Shown here in pieces: positions 9,022-17,269 of a DNA stretch of 44,891 nucleotides. The stretch lies in contig JAWKHI010000055.1 of assembly GCA_041394885.1 (NCBI GenBank), positions 1-44,891 of the forward strand. The letters run 5' to 3'. The notes under the pieces were generated by a model. That model worked only from the letters and a program-made list of their open reading frames with translations, made no database searches and had not been told where the DNA came from. The DNA is from DSOI01 sp041394885. Its GTDB lineage: Bacteria > Acidobacteriota > Terriglobia > Bryobacterales > Bryobacteraceae. A program made the position numbers and the translations under genes. Every line of letters starts with the position of its first letter. Positions within the stretch are counted from its first letter, which is position 1.

Positions 9022-9047
9022 AGAGAGATCGAAAAAGGAGAACGACA

Positions 9048-9767
9048 ATGACCACTTACACACTGACTGGAATCCTGATGACTCTGGGCGCGGCCGCGAC
9101 CGCGTTCGGCCAGGCCGCCGCTTCGCGCGGTCCGCTGGTGCTCGACCTGCGCGCCGGCCTGATCTACGACCTCGGCGCCGCGCCCAATCCGTCTCGCACG
9201 CCGACAACATACACGATGCCCTTCGCCACGGTGCAGATGCAGGCAAACCGCGCCTGTCCGGAGACGCCGTTCATGGCTCGCGTGGACATGAATCTCAATC
9301 CGGCGGGGCAGCAGGCCGCGGCCAGGGTATTCGTCAACGTCGAGTACGAGGGCGCGTCACAGCGCGAGCCGAAGCTGCCGGTGGGTTGGGTGACTCATAT
9401 CGGTGACGATCCCAACAACGACGGTTTCGGCGGTGGATCCGGACTGGACGGCGTGGCGGAGGTGCAGGTTCTCGATCAGAACCTGGCGGTCTACAGCGCC
9501 GCGGTCGCGGCCGGTGTGGTCGACCGAATTGTCTATCAGGAACAGGCAATCTCCAAAGGCTCGCACCGGTTCGAAATCGCCAATCAGTTTCTCGGCTGGG
9601 GTCAGCCGGCGAGCCAGATCTCGACCAACTTCGGGAAGAAGCTGTTCGCCGTCGGCACCTCGGCAGGAACCGATCCACGGATCTACGCGGGCTTCAACCG
9701 CGTGGTGCGGAATGGGTCAACCCGGACCGGGTGCGGCGCGCGACTGGTGGTGATCGAATTCCAGTAG
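9048..9767 (+). CDS. Secreted protein, paralogue 2 of a tandem pair
   Basis: A 239-aa exported protein following its paralogue by 26 bases, with AAAGGAG before the ATG. The signal peptide ends near FGQAAA. The shared block reads GWVTHIGDDPNNDGFGGGSG followed by LDGVAEVQVLDQNLAVY, and the C-terminus YAGFNRVVRNGSTRTGCGAR keeps the conserved Cys. Tandem duplication with strong divergence at the ends and conservation of the Asp/Gly block points to a structural or metal-binding core. The pair is probably co-transcribed and ends at the hairpin at 9803. Function unknown. Confidence 0.78.
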   Translation: MTTYTLTGILMTLGAAATAFGQAAASRGPLVLDLRAGLIYDLGAAPNPSRTPTTYTMPFATVQMQANRACPETPFMARVDMNLNPAGQQAAARVFVNVEYEGASQREPKLPVGWVTHIGDDPNNDGFGGGSGLDGVAEVQVLDQNLAVYSAAVAAGVVDRIVYQEQAISKGSHRFEIANQFLGWGQPASQISTNFGKKLFAVGTSAGTDPRIYAGFNRVVRNGSTRTGCGARLVVIEFQ

Positions 9768-9802
9768 ACCGGCGGCGGCGCCTCACAAGCGCCGGATTGC
9801 GG

Positions 9803-9834
9803 AACCCGGGCGCATCCCAAGCTGCGCCCGGGTT
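9803..9834 (+). terminator. Hairpin terminator between convergent genes
   Basis: A perfect 12-bp stem (AACCCGGGCGCA / TGCGCCCGGGTT) with an 8-base loop, followed by ATTCCCTTTTC. It lies between the convergent secreted-protein pair and the porin gene and could stop transcription from either side. The T run is short, so efficiency is uncertain. Confidence 0.7.
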
Positions 9835-9875
9835 ATTCCCTTTTCAGGCTGCTCGAAGCCGCCGCTCCTGATTCC

Positions 9876-11195
9876 TCAGAACCGGTACAACCACTGCGCA
9901 TACGGGACGCTCCCGCTCGATCCCGGCGTCGCCTGACTCACGAACTCGCCAGGAAAGATGTGCGCATATCCGATGATCGCCTGCACATGCCGCGTCACCG
10001 TCCACACCGCTTGCGTGTCCCACTCGTTATAGAGATGGTCCGACGTCGCATTGGGGTCGATCGCCACCCGCTGCTGCCCCACGTTGTAGAAATAGTCGTT
10101 CCGCGACGCCAGCCAGAAGCTATGGAACTCATGCTGCAGCGTGATGCTCTTGCACGGTCGCCATTGCGCGCCGAAGCCCGCTTCATGCATGTTGCGCAGC
10201 GACACCCGGTCGCCGATCCCGAACGGCGAGTGGTTGGTCGGGAACATCTGGTCGAAGGTGCCGCGGCGCCCGTCGCGCCGGTCCGTGTCCCCGCTCGCGT
10301 AGCTATAGATGCCGTAGATACGCGGTTCGTAACGGCTCTTCCACGGCGTCTGGCCCACCACGTAGCGCCCGGCCCACGCCGACAAGGGTTCGCCGCCCGA
10401 TTGCCCCGATTCCACCGCCGTCTCGGCGATGTAGTCGAAGTGGTTCGGCAGTGTCCCGGCCAGCCGGAATCCGGTGGCATGTACACGGCTCCGCCCCACC
10501 GCCGTCGCCGTCGAGTTCGATTCGCGCGGGTTGATCTTGATGTAGTGATAGAACGAAACCGTCGAATTCGGCAGCCAGCGCTTGGCGTCGAAATGAATGC
10601 CGTGCAGTTGCTGATTGTGCGTGAACCGGTTCACTTCCCCATGCACCGGTTGCACCACGGTGGAGCCCCAAACCTCGCCATGGTACCGATCGGTGTCATA
10701 GATCAGCCGCGCCGCGTCATAGGAACGGCCTGTGTTGCCCCAGTTGGCCGCACCCACCAACAGTTCGTTATCGAACCGGATCTCCTGACGGCCGATCCGC
10801 GCCGACCATCGCGACGCCTTAGGGTTCCCGATCTCCACATACGCCTGAAACAGATCGAACCCGTCTGCCACGCTCGCCGGAATCGGCTTACGCTCGGCCG
10901 GAGCTTCCGAATCCTGCCCCGTGAACTGAAACCGCAGCCAGGAAGACGGCTTCAGCAACAGATTTGCGCGGACCCTGTGCAGGTAGTAGAAATCATTGGA
11001 GTCCTCGCGAAATCCGATACCCGTATTGCCTTCGAAACGGCCGCGCCACTCCCCGCTCAGTTCCATCCAGCGAGGCCAAAGCGGCTTGGATTCCGCTTCC
11101 GCGGCGCCGAGGCCCGGCGCGCACACCAGGGCCGCCAACAGAGCGCACCCCACCGTTACGCGCCATCGCGCGTCCGAGTACGTGAGTCTTTTCAT
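9876..11195 (-). CDS. Alginate-export-family outer-membrane porin
   Basis: A 439-aa beta-barrel protein of the alginate_exp (AlgE-like) family. A signal peptide (about residues 1-31, ending GLGAAEA) is followed by alternating aromatic strands such as FYYLHRVRANLLLKP and ARIGRQEIRFDNELLVGA, and the chain ends in a terminal Phe (AQWLYRF) as outer-membrane barrels do. Proteins of this family form outer-membrane channels; the name reflects one member and does not prove alginate as substrate. The start lies two bases after the stop of the SulP gene, so the two are surely co-transcribed. The porin is therefore likely to admit the anion that SulP imports. A copy of its last 77 bases sits at 2257. 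Confidence 0.88.
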   Translation of the reverse strand: MKRLTYSDARWRVTVGCALLAALVCAPGLGAAEAESKPLWPRWMELSGEWRGRFEGNTGIGFREDSNDFYYLHRVRANLLLKPSSWLRFQFTGQDSEAPAERKPIPASVADGFDLFQAYVEIGNPKASRWSARIGRQEIRFDNELLVGAANWGNTGRSYDAARLIYDTDRYHGEVWGSTVVQPVHGEVNRFTHNQQLHGIHFDAKRWLPNSTVSFYHYIKINPRESNSTATAVGRSRVHATGFRLAGTLPNHFDYIAETAVESGQSGGEPLSAWAGRYVVGQTPWKSRYEPRIYGIYSYASGDTDRRDGRRGTFDQMFPTNHSPFGIGDRVSLRNMHEAGFGAQWRPCKSITLQHEFHSFWLASRNDYFYNVGQQRVAIDPNATSDHLYNEWDTQAVWTVTRHVQAIIGYAHIFPGEFVSQATPGSSGSVPYAQWLYRF

Positions 11196-11197
11196 GG

Positions 11198-12865
11198 TTA
11201 CGCTGTCCGCAGAATCCTCGCCGCGTGAGGATGGTCCGACACTTGCCGATGCCCGTCGAGGCCGGCCACGATCAGTTCCCGGTTTTCCAGGGACCAGTCT
11301 TGCGCCATCTCCTCGAGTTTCTTCATCACGCTGTGGTCCACCAGCCTCGCCTTCGACAGATCCACCACCACCTTGGGATGCACCGACATCGCGGCGATCT
11401 GCTTGCGCAGCGGCAGCCAGTTGGTGAATACCGCCGCGTCGTGCACGTGAACCACCGGCGCGCCGCTGGCAGGCATTTCGATGATTGCCTTGGGCCGCAC
11501 CATCGCCGCCGCCGGTGCGCCGTTGATCAGGTGGATGATGACCTTCACCAAAATGCCCACCCCGATGCCCACCAGAAGATCGGTGGCCAGCGTGGCGATC
11601 AGCGTCGATACGAATACCACGAACTGTTCCTTGCCCACCGCCCACATATGACGGAACTCCTTGGGCGAGGCGAGGTTGAATCCGGTGAACACCAGCATCG
11701 CCGCCAGCGCCGCCAGCGGGATCTTGTTCAGCAACTGCGGCACCGCCGCCACCAGCACCAGCAGCAGCATGCCGTGGAAGAAATTCGCCCACCGCGTCTT
11801 GGCCCCATTGTTCCGGTTAGCCGACGATCGCACGATTTCGCTGATCATCGGCAACCCGCCCACGAACGCCGAAAGCGTATTGGCCGCGCCAACGGCGAGC
11901 ATGTCGCGGTTCAGGTCCGTACGCCGCTGATAGGGGTCCAGCAGATCCACCGCCTTGGCGCTCAATAGCGACTCCAGGCTTCCCACCAGCGCGAACATGA
12001 CGATCCAAGTCAGGCTCTGCCGCGTGAACAGCACCGAGAAGTCCGGCAGCGCCATCGCGCTGATCATACTGCCCGGCAGGTGCACCAGGTACTTCGGCCC
12101 GATGTCGTACTGGTGGCCGGCCCACGTGTACAGGTGCTGGTTCTCGATGCCGAAGTACAACCCCAGCGGCGTGGCCACCAACAGAACCAGCATCGGCCCC
12201 GGGACTGCCTGCACCCACTTATTCTTCACGAGCGGCCGCAGGAACAGGATCGCCAGACTGAGGATACCGATCGCGGCAATTTCGGGATTCATGTTCGCCA
12301 GGCTTCTCGGAATTTCCGCCAGCAGTTCCAGCGCTTCCTTGGCGTGCGGCGCCACGCCCAGCGCCACGTGCGCCTGCTTGGCGATGATGATCACCCCGAT
12401 CGCAGCCAGCATCCCATGCACCGCGGCCACCGGGAAGAATTCCCCAAGCACGCCTACCTTCAGGAGGCCGAACAGAATCTGGATGATCCCGGCCGCCACG
12501 CCCACCGCCAGCGCGCGCTTGTAGCCCACCATCGGGTCGCCTTCGCCCAGGCTTTGCACCGCGCCGAGCGCCACAACGATCAGTCCCGCCGCCGGTCCCT
12601 TGATCGTCAGTTCGGAGTTCGAGAAAAAAGGTGTCAGCATCCCGCCGATAATGGCTGTGAAGATGCCCGCGATCGGCGGGTATCCGCTCGCCAGCGAGAT
12701 GCCCAGGCACAACGGCAATGCGATCAGGAAGACCAGGAAACCCGAGAGCAGGTCGTCTTTCCAATAGGTCCGGAAGCCAGATGCGGTGCCGCGGGGAGTC
12801 GGTCCGGCGGGTTTCACCGGGGCCGGATTCTGGTGTGAGCCGGCCTGGGAGTGTGAAGAAGACAT
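11198..12865 (-). CDS. SulP-family anion transporter with STAS domain
   Basis: A 555-aa inner-membrane protein of the SulP/SLC26 family. About residues 30-430 hold the 14-helix transport core, with hallmark segments LPLCLGISLASGYPPIAGIF, FFSNSELTIKGPAAGLIVV and NTLSAFVGGLPMISEIVRSS. The last 110 residues form a STAS domain (VVHVHDAAVFTNWLPLRKQI, KVVVDLSKARLVDHSV). SulP proteins carry sulfate, bicarbonate or other anions. Divergence from dabA and the porin partner make bicarbonate the likeliest substrate, but that is inference. The ATG at 12865 starts a Ser/His/Pro-rich tail; a longer frame to 12913 exists but adds implausible residues. Confidence 0.92.
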   Translation of the reverse strand: MSSSHSQAGSHQNPAPVKPAGPTPRGTASGFRTYWKDDLLSGFLVFLIALPLCLGISLASGYPPIAGIFTAIIGGMLTPFFSNSELTIKGPAAGLIVVALGAVQSLGEGDPMVGYKRALAVGVAAGIIQILFGLLKVGVLGEFFPVAAVHGMLAAIGVIIIAKQAHVALGVAPHAKEALELLAEIPRSLANMNPEIAAIGILSLAILFLRPLVKNKWVQAVPGPMLVLLVATPLGLYFGIENQHLYTWAGHQYDIGPKYLVHLPGSMISAMALPDFSVLFTRQSLTWIVMFALVGSLESLLSAKAVDLLDPYQRRTDLNRDMLAVGAANTLSAFVGGLPMISEIVRSSANRNNGAKTRWANFFHGMLLLVLVAAVPQLLNKIPLAALAAMLVFTGFNLASPKEFRHMWAVGKEQFVVFVSTLIATLATDLLVGIGVGILVKVIIHLINGAPAAAMVRPKAIIEMPASGAPVVHVHDAAVFTNWLPLRKQIAAMSVHPKVVVDLSKARLVDHSVMKKLEEMAQDWSLENRELIVAGLDGHRQVSDHPHAARILRTA

Positions 12866-12909
12866 GTTGACAGCTTGCCCCGTCCGGGTGCAATCGGACC
12901 ATAGCCCGC

Positions 12910-12971
12910 GCAAGGGGTTTCCTCAGCCGGAATCCGGGGATACCCGAAAACCGGCCCTCGTGACCCCTTGC
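12910..12971. promoter_or_regulatory. Inverted repeat in the sulP/dabA divergent region
   Basis: GCAAGGGGT at 12910-12918 and its exact complement ACCCCTTGC at 12963-12971 face each other across 44 bases, in the 155-base gap between the divergent sulP and dabA starts. Half-sites of this kind can bind a dimeric regulator acting on both promoters. No factor can be named, and chance occurrence is possible. Confidence 0.35.
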
Positions 12972-13020
12972 ACATGGGATGGGCTCCTGGTTCACCCTCG
13001 TGACACACTGGAACCTGCCG

Positions 13021-15903
13021 ATGTCTGACCATTCGTCGATCGAACACATACTCGCCCATCTGGCTCACCTGCTGCCTGCCCAGGGGCCCATCGGCGTCTT
13101 CGTTCACCACAATACGCTTCACGCCTTTCAGCATCTGCCTTTCGAGCAGGCTGTCTGTCAGGCGGCCAAGCTCTACGGCGCCGAACCTTACATGCGCCAG
13201 GAAGCATTTCGCCGCGCCATGGACTCCGGACGGATCCGCGCCGAGGATATCGATGCCGTCCTGGCCGCCGAGCCGCAATCCGATCTTCTCCCCGGCGTGC
13301 TCACCCGGCGGGACCTGCGCCGCGCCATGCTCCGTCCGGGTGCGCGCGACTTCCGGCCCGAGACCATTGCCTGGGAAATCGGCGAAGCCGGTCTCACAAG
13401 CGCCTTTCGCACCGATCTTCCCCCCAAGTCCCGCGCCGCCCTCGCCAAGGAATCGCCGCGCGCCCTGTTCGACTTGTGCCTTCGCCATACCCCTGTGCCT
13501 GAACCCGCCGAGGCGAAAGCCGCCCGGCCCCGCGATGGCGTCCTCGCTGCAACTGGGATCGACACCGACGACGCGGTTCATCCTTTGTTGATCCGGCTCG
13601 CCGGCGCGTTCCTCGATCAGGGCCTCGCCTACTGGCCGATGCCGGAGCGTGAGAACGGCTTCTGGAAGGCCTCGCTCGACGTTCTCGGTCAGCCCTTCTC
13701 CCTCGAACCCCATGAGCTCGACCGGCTGCCCGAGGTCCTCGCCGCCGTCCGTGGCCTGGACGCCTCTGCCGCCATCCCCGCCATGCTCGAGACTCTGGGA
13801 GTTCCTGAAGCGGAATGGGAACACGTCCTCGAAGCCGAGTTGCTCGCCCTGCCCGGTTGGGCCGGCATGATGCATCGCCTCGAAGTGGAGCCGGAACTCG
13901 CTCCCCACGAAGACGTGCCCGCCTCGCTGATGGACTTCGTCGCCGTGCGCCTGCTGCTCACCGGCGGCGCCGTCGCCACCCAAATGGGCGACACCGTCTC
14001 CTGGCGCGCCATCCCCATTCGATCCCACGCTCCGGAAGCGATCCGCCTGGCCCGCGCGGCCCGCTACTTCGACGCGGCTCAATTGTGCGGCCTGTCGGCG
14101 TCCACGCTCTCGGCCTCCAAGCCCGCTCAACTGCGCGTGCTATTCGACGCCATTGACGAGTTTGACGATTGGGAGCGCCGCCGCCTCCTCCACCTCGCCT
14201 ATGAGCGGCGCCATGAGCGCCAGATCCTGCTGCCCATCCTCGAGCACGCCCGGCGCGAGCCGCTCCCGGTGCCAAAACGTCTGGCCGCGCAGGTCTTTTT
14301 CTGCATCGACGAACGCGAGGAATCAACCCGGCGCCATCTCGAGGAAATTGACCCGGAGATCGAAACCTACGGCGCCGCCGGGTTCTTCGGCGTCGCCATG
14401 AATTATCACGGTCTTGACGACGCGCATGCCGTCGCCCTGTGTCCGGTGGTGGTGAAGCCGCAGCACGAAATCAAAGAGCGGCCGATGGAAGGCCACCACG
14501 CCCACTACGAACGCCGCCGTGCGCTGCGCAAGTACTGGTCCAACCTCACTCATCATTGGTGGGTCGCCTCCCGGACGCTGGTCCGCGGCTGGATCGGCAC
14601 CACGGTGCTCGGCCTGTTCACCATCTTTCCTCTCGCCGCTCGTGTCCTCAGCCCGCGCCGCTACGCCCGGTTTATCGCCTGGCTCAACTCGAGCGTCCTG
14701 CCCGAGCCGCGCACCGAACTCGCTTTCATGCGCACCGACGCGGCCGGACATGCCGCCGCGGAAGGGCTTCTCCTCGGCTTTTCGATCCCGGAAAAGGTAG
14801 ACCGCGTCGCCAGCGTCCTCGGCCCCGCCGGCCTCCGCAAAGGTATGGCGCGGCTGGTGGTCGTCCTCGGCCACGGATCCACCAGCCTCAACAACCCGCA
14901 CGAATCGGCCCACGATTGCGGCGCTTGCGGCGGACGCCGCGGCGGTCCCAACGGCCGCATCTTCGCCGCCATGGCCAACCATCCCGAAGTCCGCAAGGGG
15001 CTCCGCGCCCGCGACATCGTCATCCCCGACGACACTTGGTTCGTCGGCGGCTACCACGACACCTGCAACGACGACATCGATCTCTATGATCTCGACGAGG
15101 TTCCCGCCACCCACCGCCCGGACCTTGCCCGCGTCCGCGCCTCCCTCGACAAAGCCCGCGCCCGCGACGGCCACGAACGCGCTCGCCGTTTCGAAGCTGC
15201 TGACTACGGGCTCAGTGACGAAGGCGGTTTGCATCACGTCCAGGAACGCTCCGAACACCTCGCCGAACCCAGGCCCGAGTATGGGCACTGCACCAACGCG
15301 GTTTGCATCGTCGGACGGCGCTCCTCTACCCGCGGCCTGTTTCTGGACCGCCGCTCGTTCCTCGTTTCCTATGACGCCGCCCAGGATCCCACCAACGATG
15401 CGCTCGCCCGTGTCCTCGGCGCCGTTATTCCTGTTTGCGGCGGCATCAGCCTCGAATACTACTTCTCCTTCGTCGACAACGAAGGCTACGGCTGCGGCAC
15501 CAAGCTGCCCCACAACGTCACCGGCCTGATCGGCGTCATGAACGGCGCCGAAAGCGACCTGCGTACCGGGCTTCCCTGGCAGATGGTGGAGATCCACGAG
15601 CCGGTTCGCATTCTCTTCGTTCTGGAAACAACGCCCGATCGCGCCCTTTCCACCATCCACGCCAATCCCCAGCTCTGGGAGTTTCTCAACAACCGCTGGA
15701 TCCGCCTCGCGGTGTCGGATCCGCAAACCGGCGCCATGCACGCCTATCGCGGCGGAGAACCCGGCAACGCCCGTTGGGAGGCCATCGAAGGCGGCGACGA
15801 ACCCCTCTTCGACGCTCCTACCTCCCGCGATTGGTATGCCGGCCGCCGCGAACATCTCCCCATCGCCCGCATCGGCGCCGCTCCCGCAATGGCCAAACAA
15901 TAA
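13021..15903 (+). CDS. dabA: DabA (DUF2309), inorganic-carbon uptake, carbonic-anhydrase-like subunit
   Basis: A 960-aa protein of the DUF2309/DabA family. DabA works at the cytoplasmic face with the proton-conducting subunit DabB. It is thought to hydrate CO2 to bicarbonate one way, driven by the cation gradient. The zinc site of the family is Cys-x-Asp, His and Cys. Here it is visible as Cys428 and Asp430 in FFCIDEREES, His618 in VVLGHGSTS and Cys633 in HDCGACGG; the His-Cys spacing of 15 residues matches known DabA. The N-terminus PIGVFVHHNTLHAFQHLPFE is also typical. Start at ATG 13021 (MSDHSS); an ATG at 12979 in frame is the alternative. The stop overlaps dabB by one base. Confidence 0.95.
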   Translation: MSDHSSIEHILAHLAHLLPAQGPIGVFVHHNTLHAFQHLPFEQAVCQAAKLYGAEPYMRQEAFRRAMDSGRIRAEDIDAVLAAEPQSDLLPGVLTRRDLRRAMLRPGARDFRPETIAWEIGEAGLTSAFRTDLPPKSRAALAKESPRALFDLCLRHTPVPEPAEAKAARPRDGVLAATGIDTDDAVHPLLIRLAGAFLDQGLAYWPMPERENGFWKASLDVLGQPFSLEPHELDRLPEVLAAVRGLDASAAIPAMLETLGVPEAEWEHVLEAELLALPGWAGMMHRLEVEPELAPHEDVPASLMDFVAVRLLLTGGAVATQMGDTVSWRAIPIRSHAPEAIRLARAARYFDAAQLCGLSASTLSASKPAQLRVLFDAIDEFDDWERRRLLHLAYERRHERQILLPILEHARREPLPVPKRLAAQVFFCIDEREESTRRHLEEIDPEIETYGAAGFFGVAMNYHGLDDAHAVALCPVVVKPQHEIKERPMEGHHAHYERRRALRKYWSNLTHHWWVASRTLVRGWIGTTVLGLFTIFPLAARVLSPRRYARFIAWLNSSVLPEPRTELAFMRTDAAGHAAAEGLLLGFSIPEKVDRVASVLGPAGLRKGMARLVVVLGHGSTSLNNPHESAHDCGACGGRRGGPNGRIFAAMANHPEVRKGLRARDIVIPDDTWFVGGYHDTCNDDIDLYDLDEVPATHRPDLARVRASLDKARARDGHERARRFEAADYGLSDEGGLHHVQERSEHLAEPRPEYGHCTNAVCIVGRRSSTRGLFLDRRSFLVSYDAAQDPTNDALARVLGAVIPVCGGISLEYYFSFVDNEGYGCGTKLPHNVTGLIGVMNGAESDLRTGLPWQMVEIHEPVRILFVLETTPDRALSTIHANPQLWEFLNNRWIRLAVSDPQTGAMHAYRGGEPGNARWEAIEGGDEPLFDAPTSRDWYAGRREHLPIARIGAAPAMAKQ

Positions 15904-17267
15904 TGGACAACCTGCAACTCCTCCTCATCCTCATCGTCGCCCTCCCTGGCGCAGCCTTCCTGGGCCTTGCGCTGGTCTGGCTGCTCGGGTGGACTCCGCC
16001 GGAACGCGTCGTCGCCAGGATCACCGCCACCACCTCGATCGTCACCACCGCCGCCGCCGCCGCCCTTGCCGCCGCCATGGTCTCCCGCGGCACCCTCTCG
16101 GTCCGCGCCCCCCTCGGACACTGGTTCACCGCCGGTGAATATGATTTTGTCCTGTCGCTGCTGGTCGACCGTCTCTCGCTGCCGATGGTCGTGCTCACCA
16201 CCGCCCTCATCGGCATCGTCGGCGCGTTCTCGGTCCGCTACCTCCATCGGGAGCGCGGCTACTTCCGTTTCTTCCTCCTCCTCCATCTGTTTACCTTCGG
16301 ATCCCTGCTCGCCTTCACCGCCGGATCGTTCGATCTGCTCATCGGCGGGTGGGAGCTGGTCGGCATCACTTCGGTGCTGCTCATCGCCTTCTTCGATGAT
16401 CGCCGCGAGCCCGTTCGCAACGCGCTGCGCGTGTTCGCCACCTATCGCATTGCGGACCTGGGCCTCCTCATCGGCGTCTTTGCGATGCACTACCTCGCTG
16501 AAACGGCCGCCTACCAAGGCCTGTTCACCGGCGAGTGGCCCAGCCAGGGCACGGAGGCGAGCACCTCCGCCGCCACCATCATCGGGTTGCTTCTGCTGGT
16601 GGCCGCCGCCGGGAAGTCCGCCCAGATGCCCTTCTCGGGATGGCTGCCGCGCGCCATGGAAGGGCCCACTCCCTCGAGCGCCATCTTTTACGGAGCGATC
16701 TCGGTCCACGCCGGCGCCTACATCCTGCTTCGCGCCGAACCCTTGTTCCGCGCCTCACCGGCCGCCGCCGCCGCGGTGGTTGCCACCGGCGCCGCCACCG
16801 CCATTTTGGCCACCCTCACCCACCGGGTGGTTTCCGACGCCAAGACCTCGCTTGCCTACGCTTCCATGACCCAGTTGGGCATCATCTTCGTCGAAATCGG
16901 CCTCGGCTTCCCCATGCTCGCTCTCGCACACATGAGCGGCCACACCGTCGTCCGGACGCTGCAGTTCCTGCGCGCGCCGTCGATGCTGCATGACTATCAC
17001 CGTATGCACGCCGCCGCGGGTGGACACCTCGGACGAACCGGCGAGCACTACCACGGCATCATTCCACCCGGCGTACGCCTCTGGCTCTATCGCGCCGGCC
17101 TCGAACGCGGGTTCTACGACGCGCTCGTCGATCGCTTCGCCACCGCTCCCGTCCTTCACCTATCCCGCTGGCTGGCTTCGCTCGAAAGCAGTTCCCACGA
17201 CTCGGCCGCTCATCCGGCCCCAGCGGCCGCTCCTGTCACCGCTCTCGCCCGAAAGGTGGAAGGCTGA
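15903..17267 (+). CDS. dabB: DabB, NuoL/MrpA-like membrane subunit of the DAB complex
   Basis: A 454-aa polytopic membrane protein of the complex-I antiporter family. The ion-path residues are present: Glu151 in GGWELVGITSVLLIAFF and Lys238 in AAAGKSAQMPFSGWLPRAME, followed by GPTPSSAIFYGAISVHAGAY. It is shorter than NuoL and ends in a soluble tail with ALHPAP-like low complexity, as DabB proteins do. Its ATG overlaps the dabA stop by one base, so the subunits are translated together. Role: couples cation flow to the DabA reaction. A third, similar gene follows two bases later, which is not part of the minimal two-gene DAB system. Confidence 0.92.
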   Translation: MDNLQLLLILIVALPGAAFLGLALVWLLGWTPPERVVARITATTSIVTTAAAAALAAAMVSRGTLSVRAPLGHWFTAGEYDFVLSLLVDRLSLPMVVLTTALIGIVGAFSVRYLHRERGYFRFFLLLHLFTFGSLLAFTAGSFDLLIGGWELVGITSVLLIAFFDDRREPVRNALRVFATYRIADLGLLIGVFAMHYLAETAAYQGLFTGEWPSQGTEASTSAATIIGLLLLVAAAGKSAQMPFSGWLPRAMEGPTPSSAIFYGAISVHAGAYILLRAEPLFRASPAAAAAVVATGAATAILATLTHRVVSDAKTSLAYASMTQLGIIFVEIGLGFPMLALAHMSGHTVVRTLQFLRAPSMLHDYHRMHAAAGGHLGRTGEHYHGIIPPGVRLWLYRAGLERGFYDALVDRFATAPVLHLSRWLASLESSSHDSAAHPAPAAAPVTALARKVEG

Positions 17268-17269
17268 TC

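Noticed and set aside
14323..15900. Minus-strand open frame (525 codons) opposite dabA
   Set aside because: Mirror of a strongly biased coding strand; dabA carries all family motifs.
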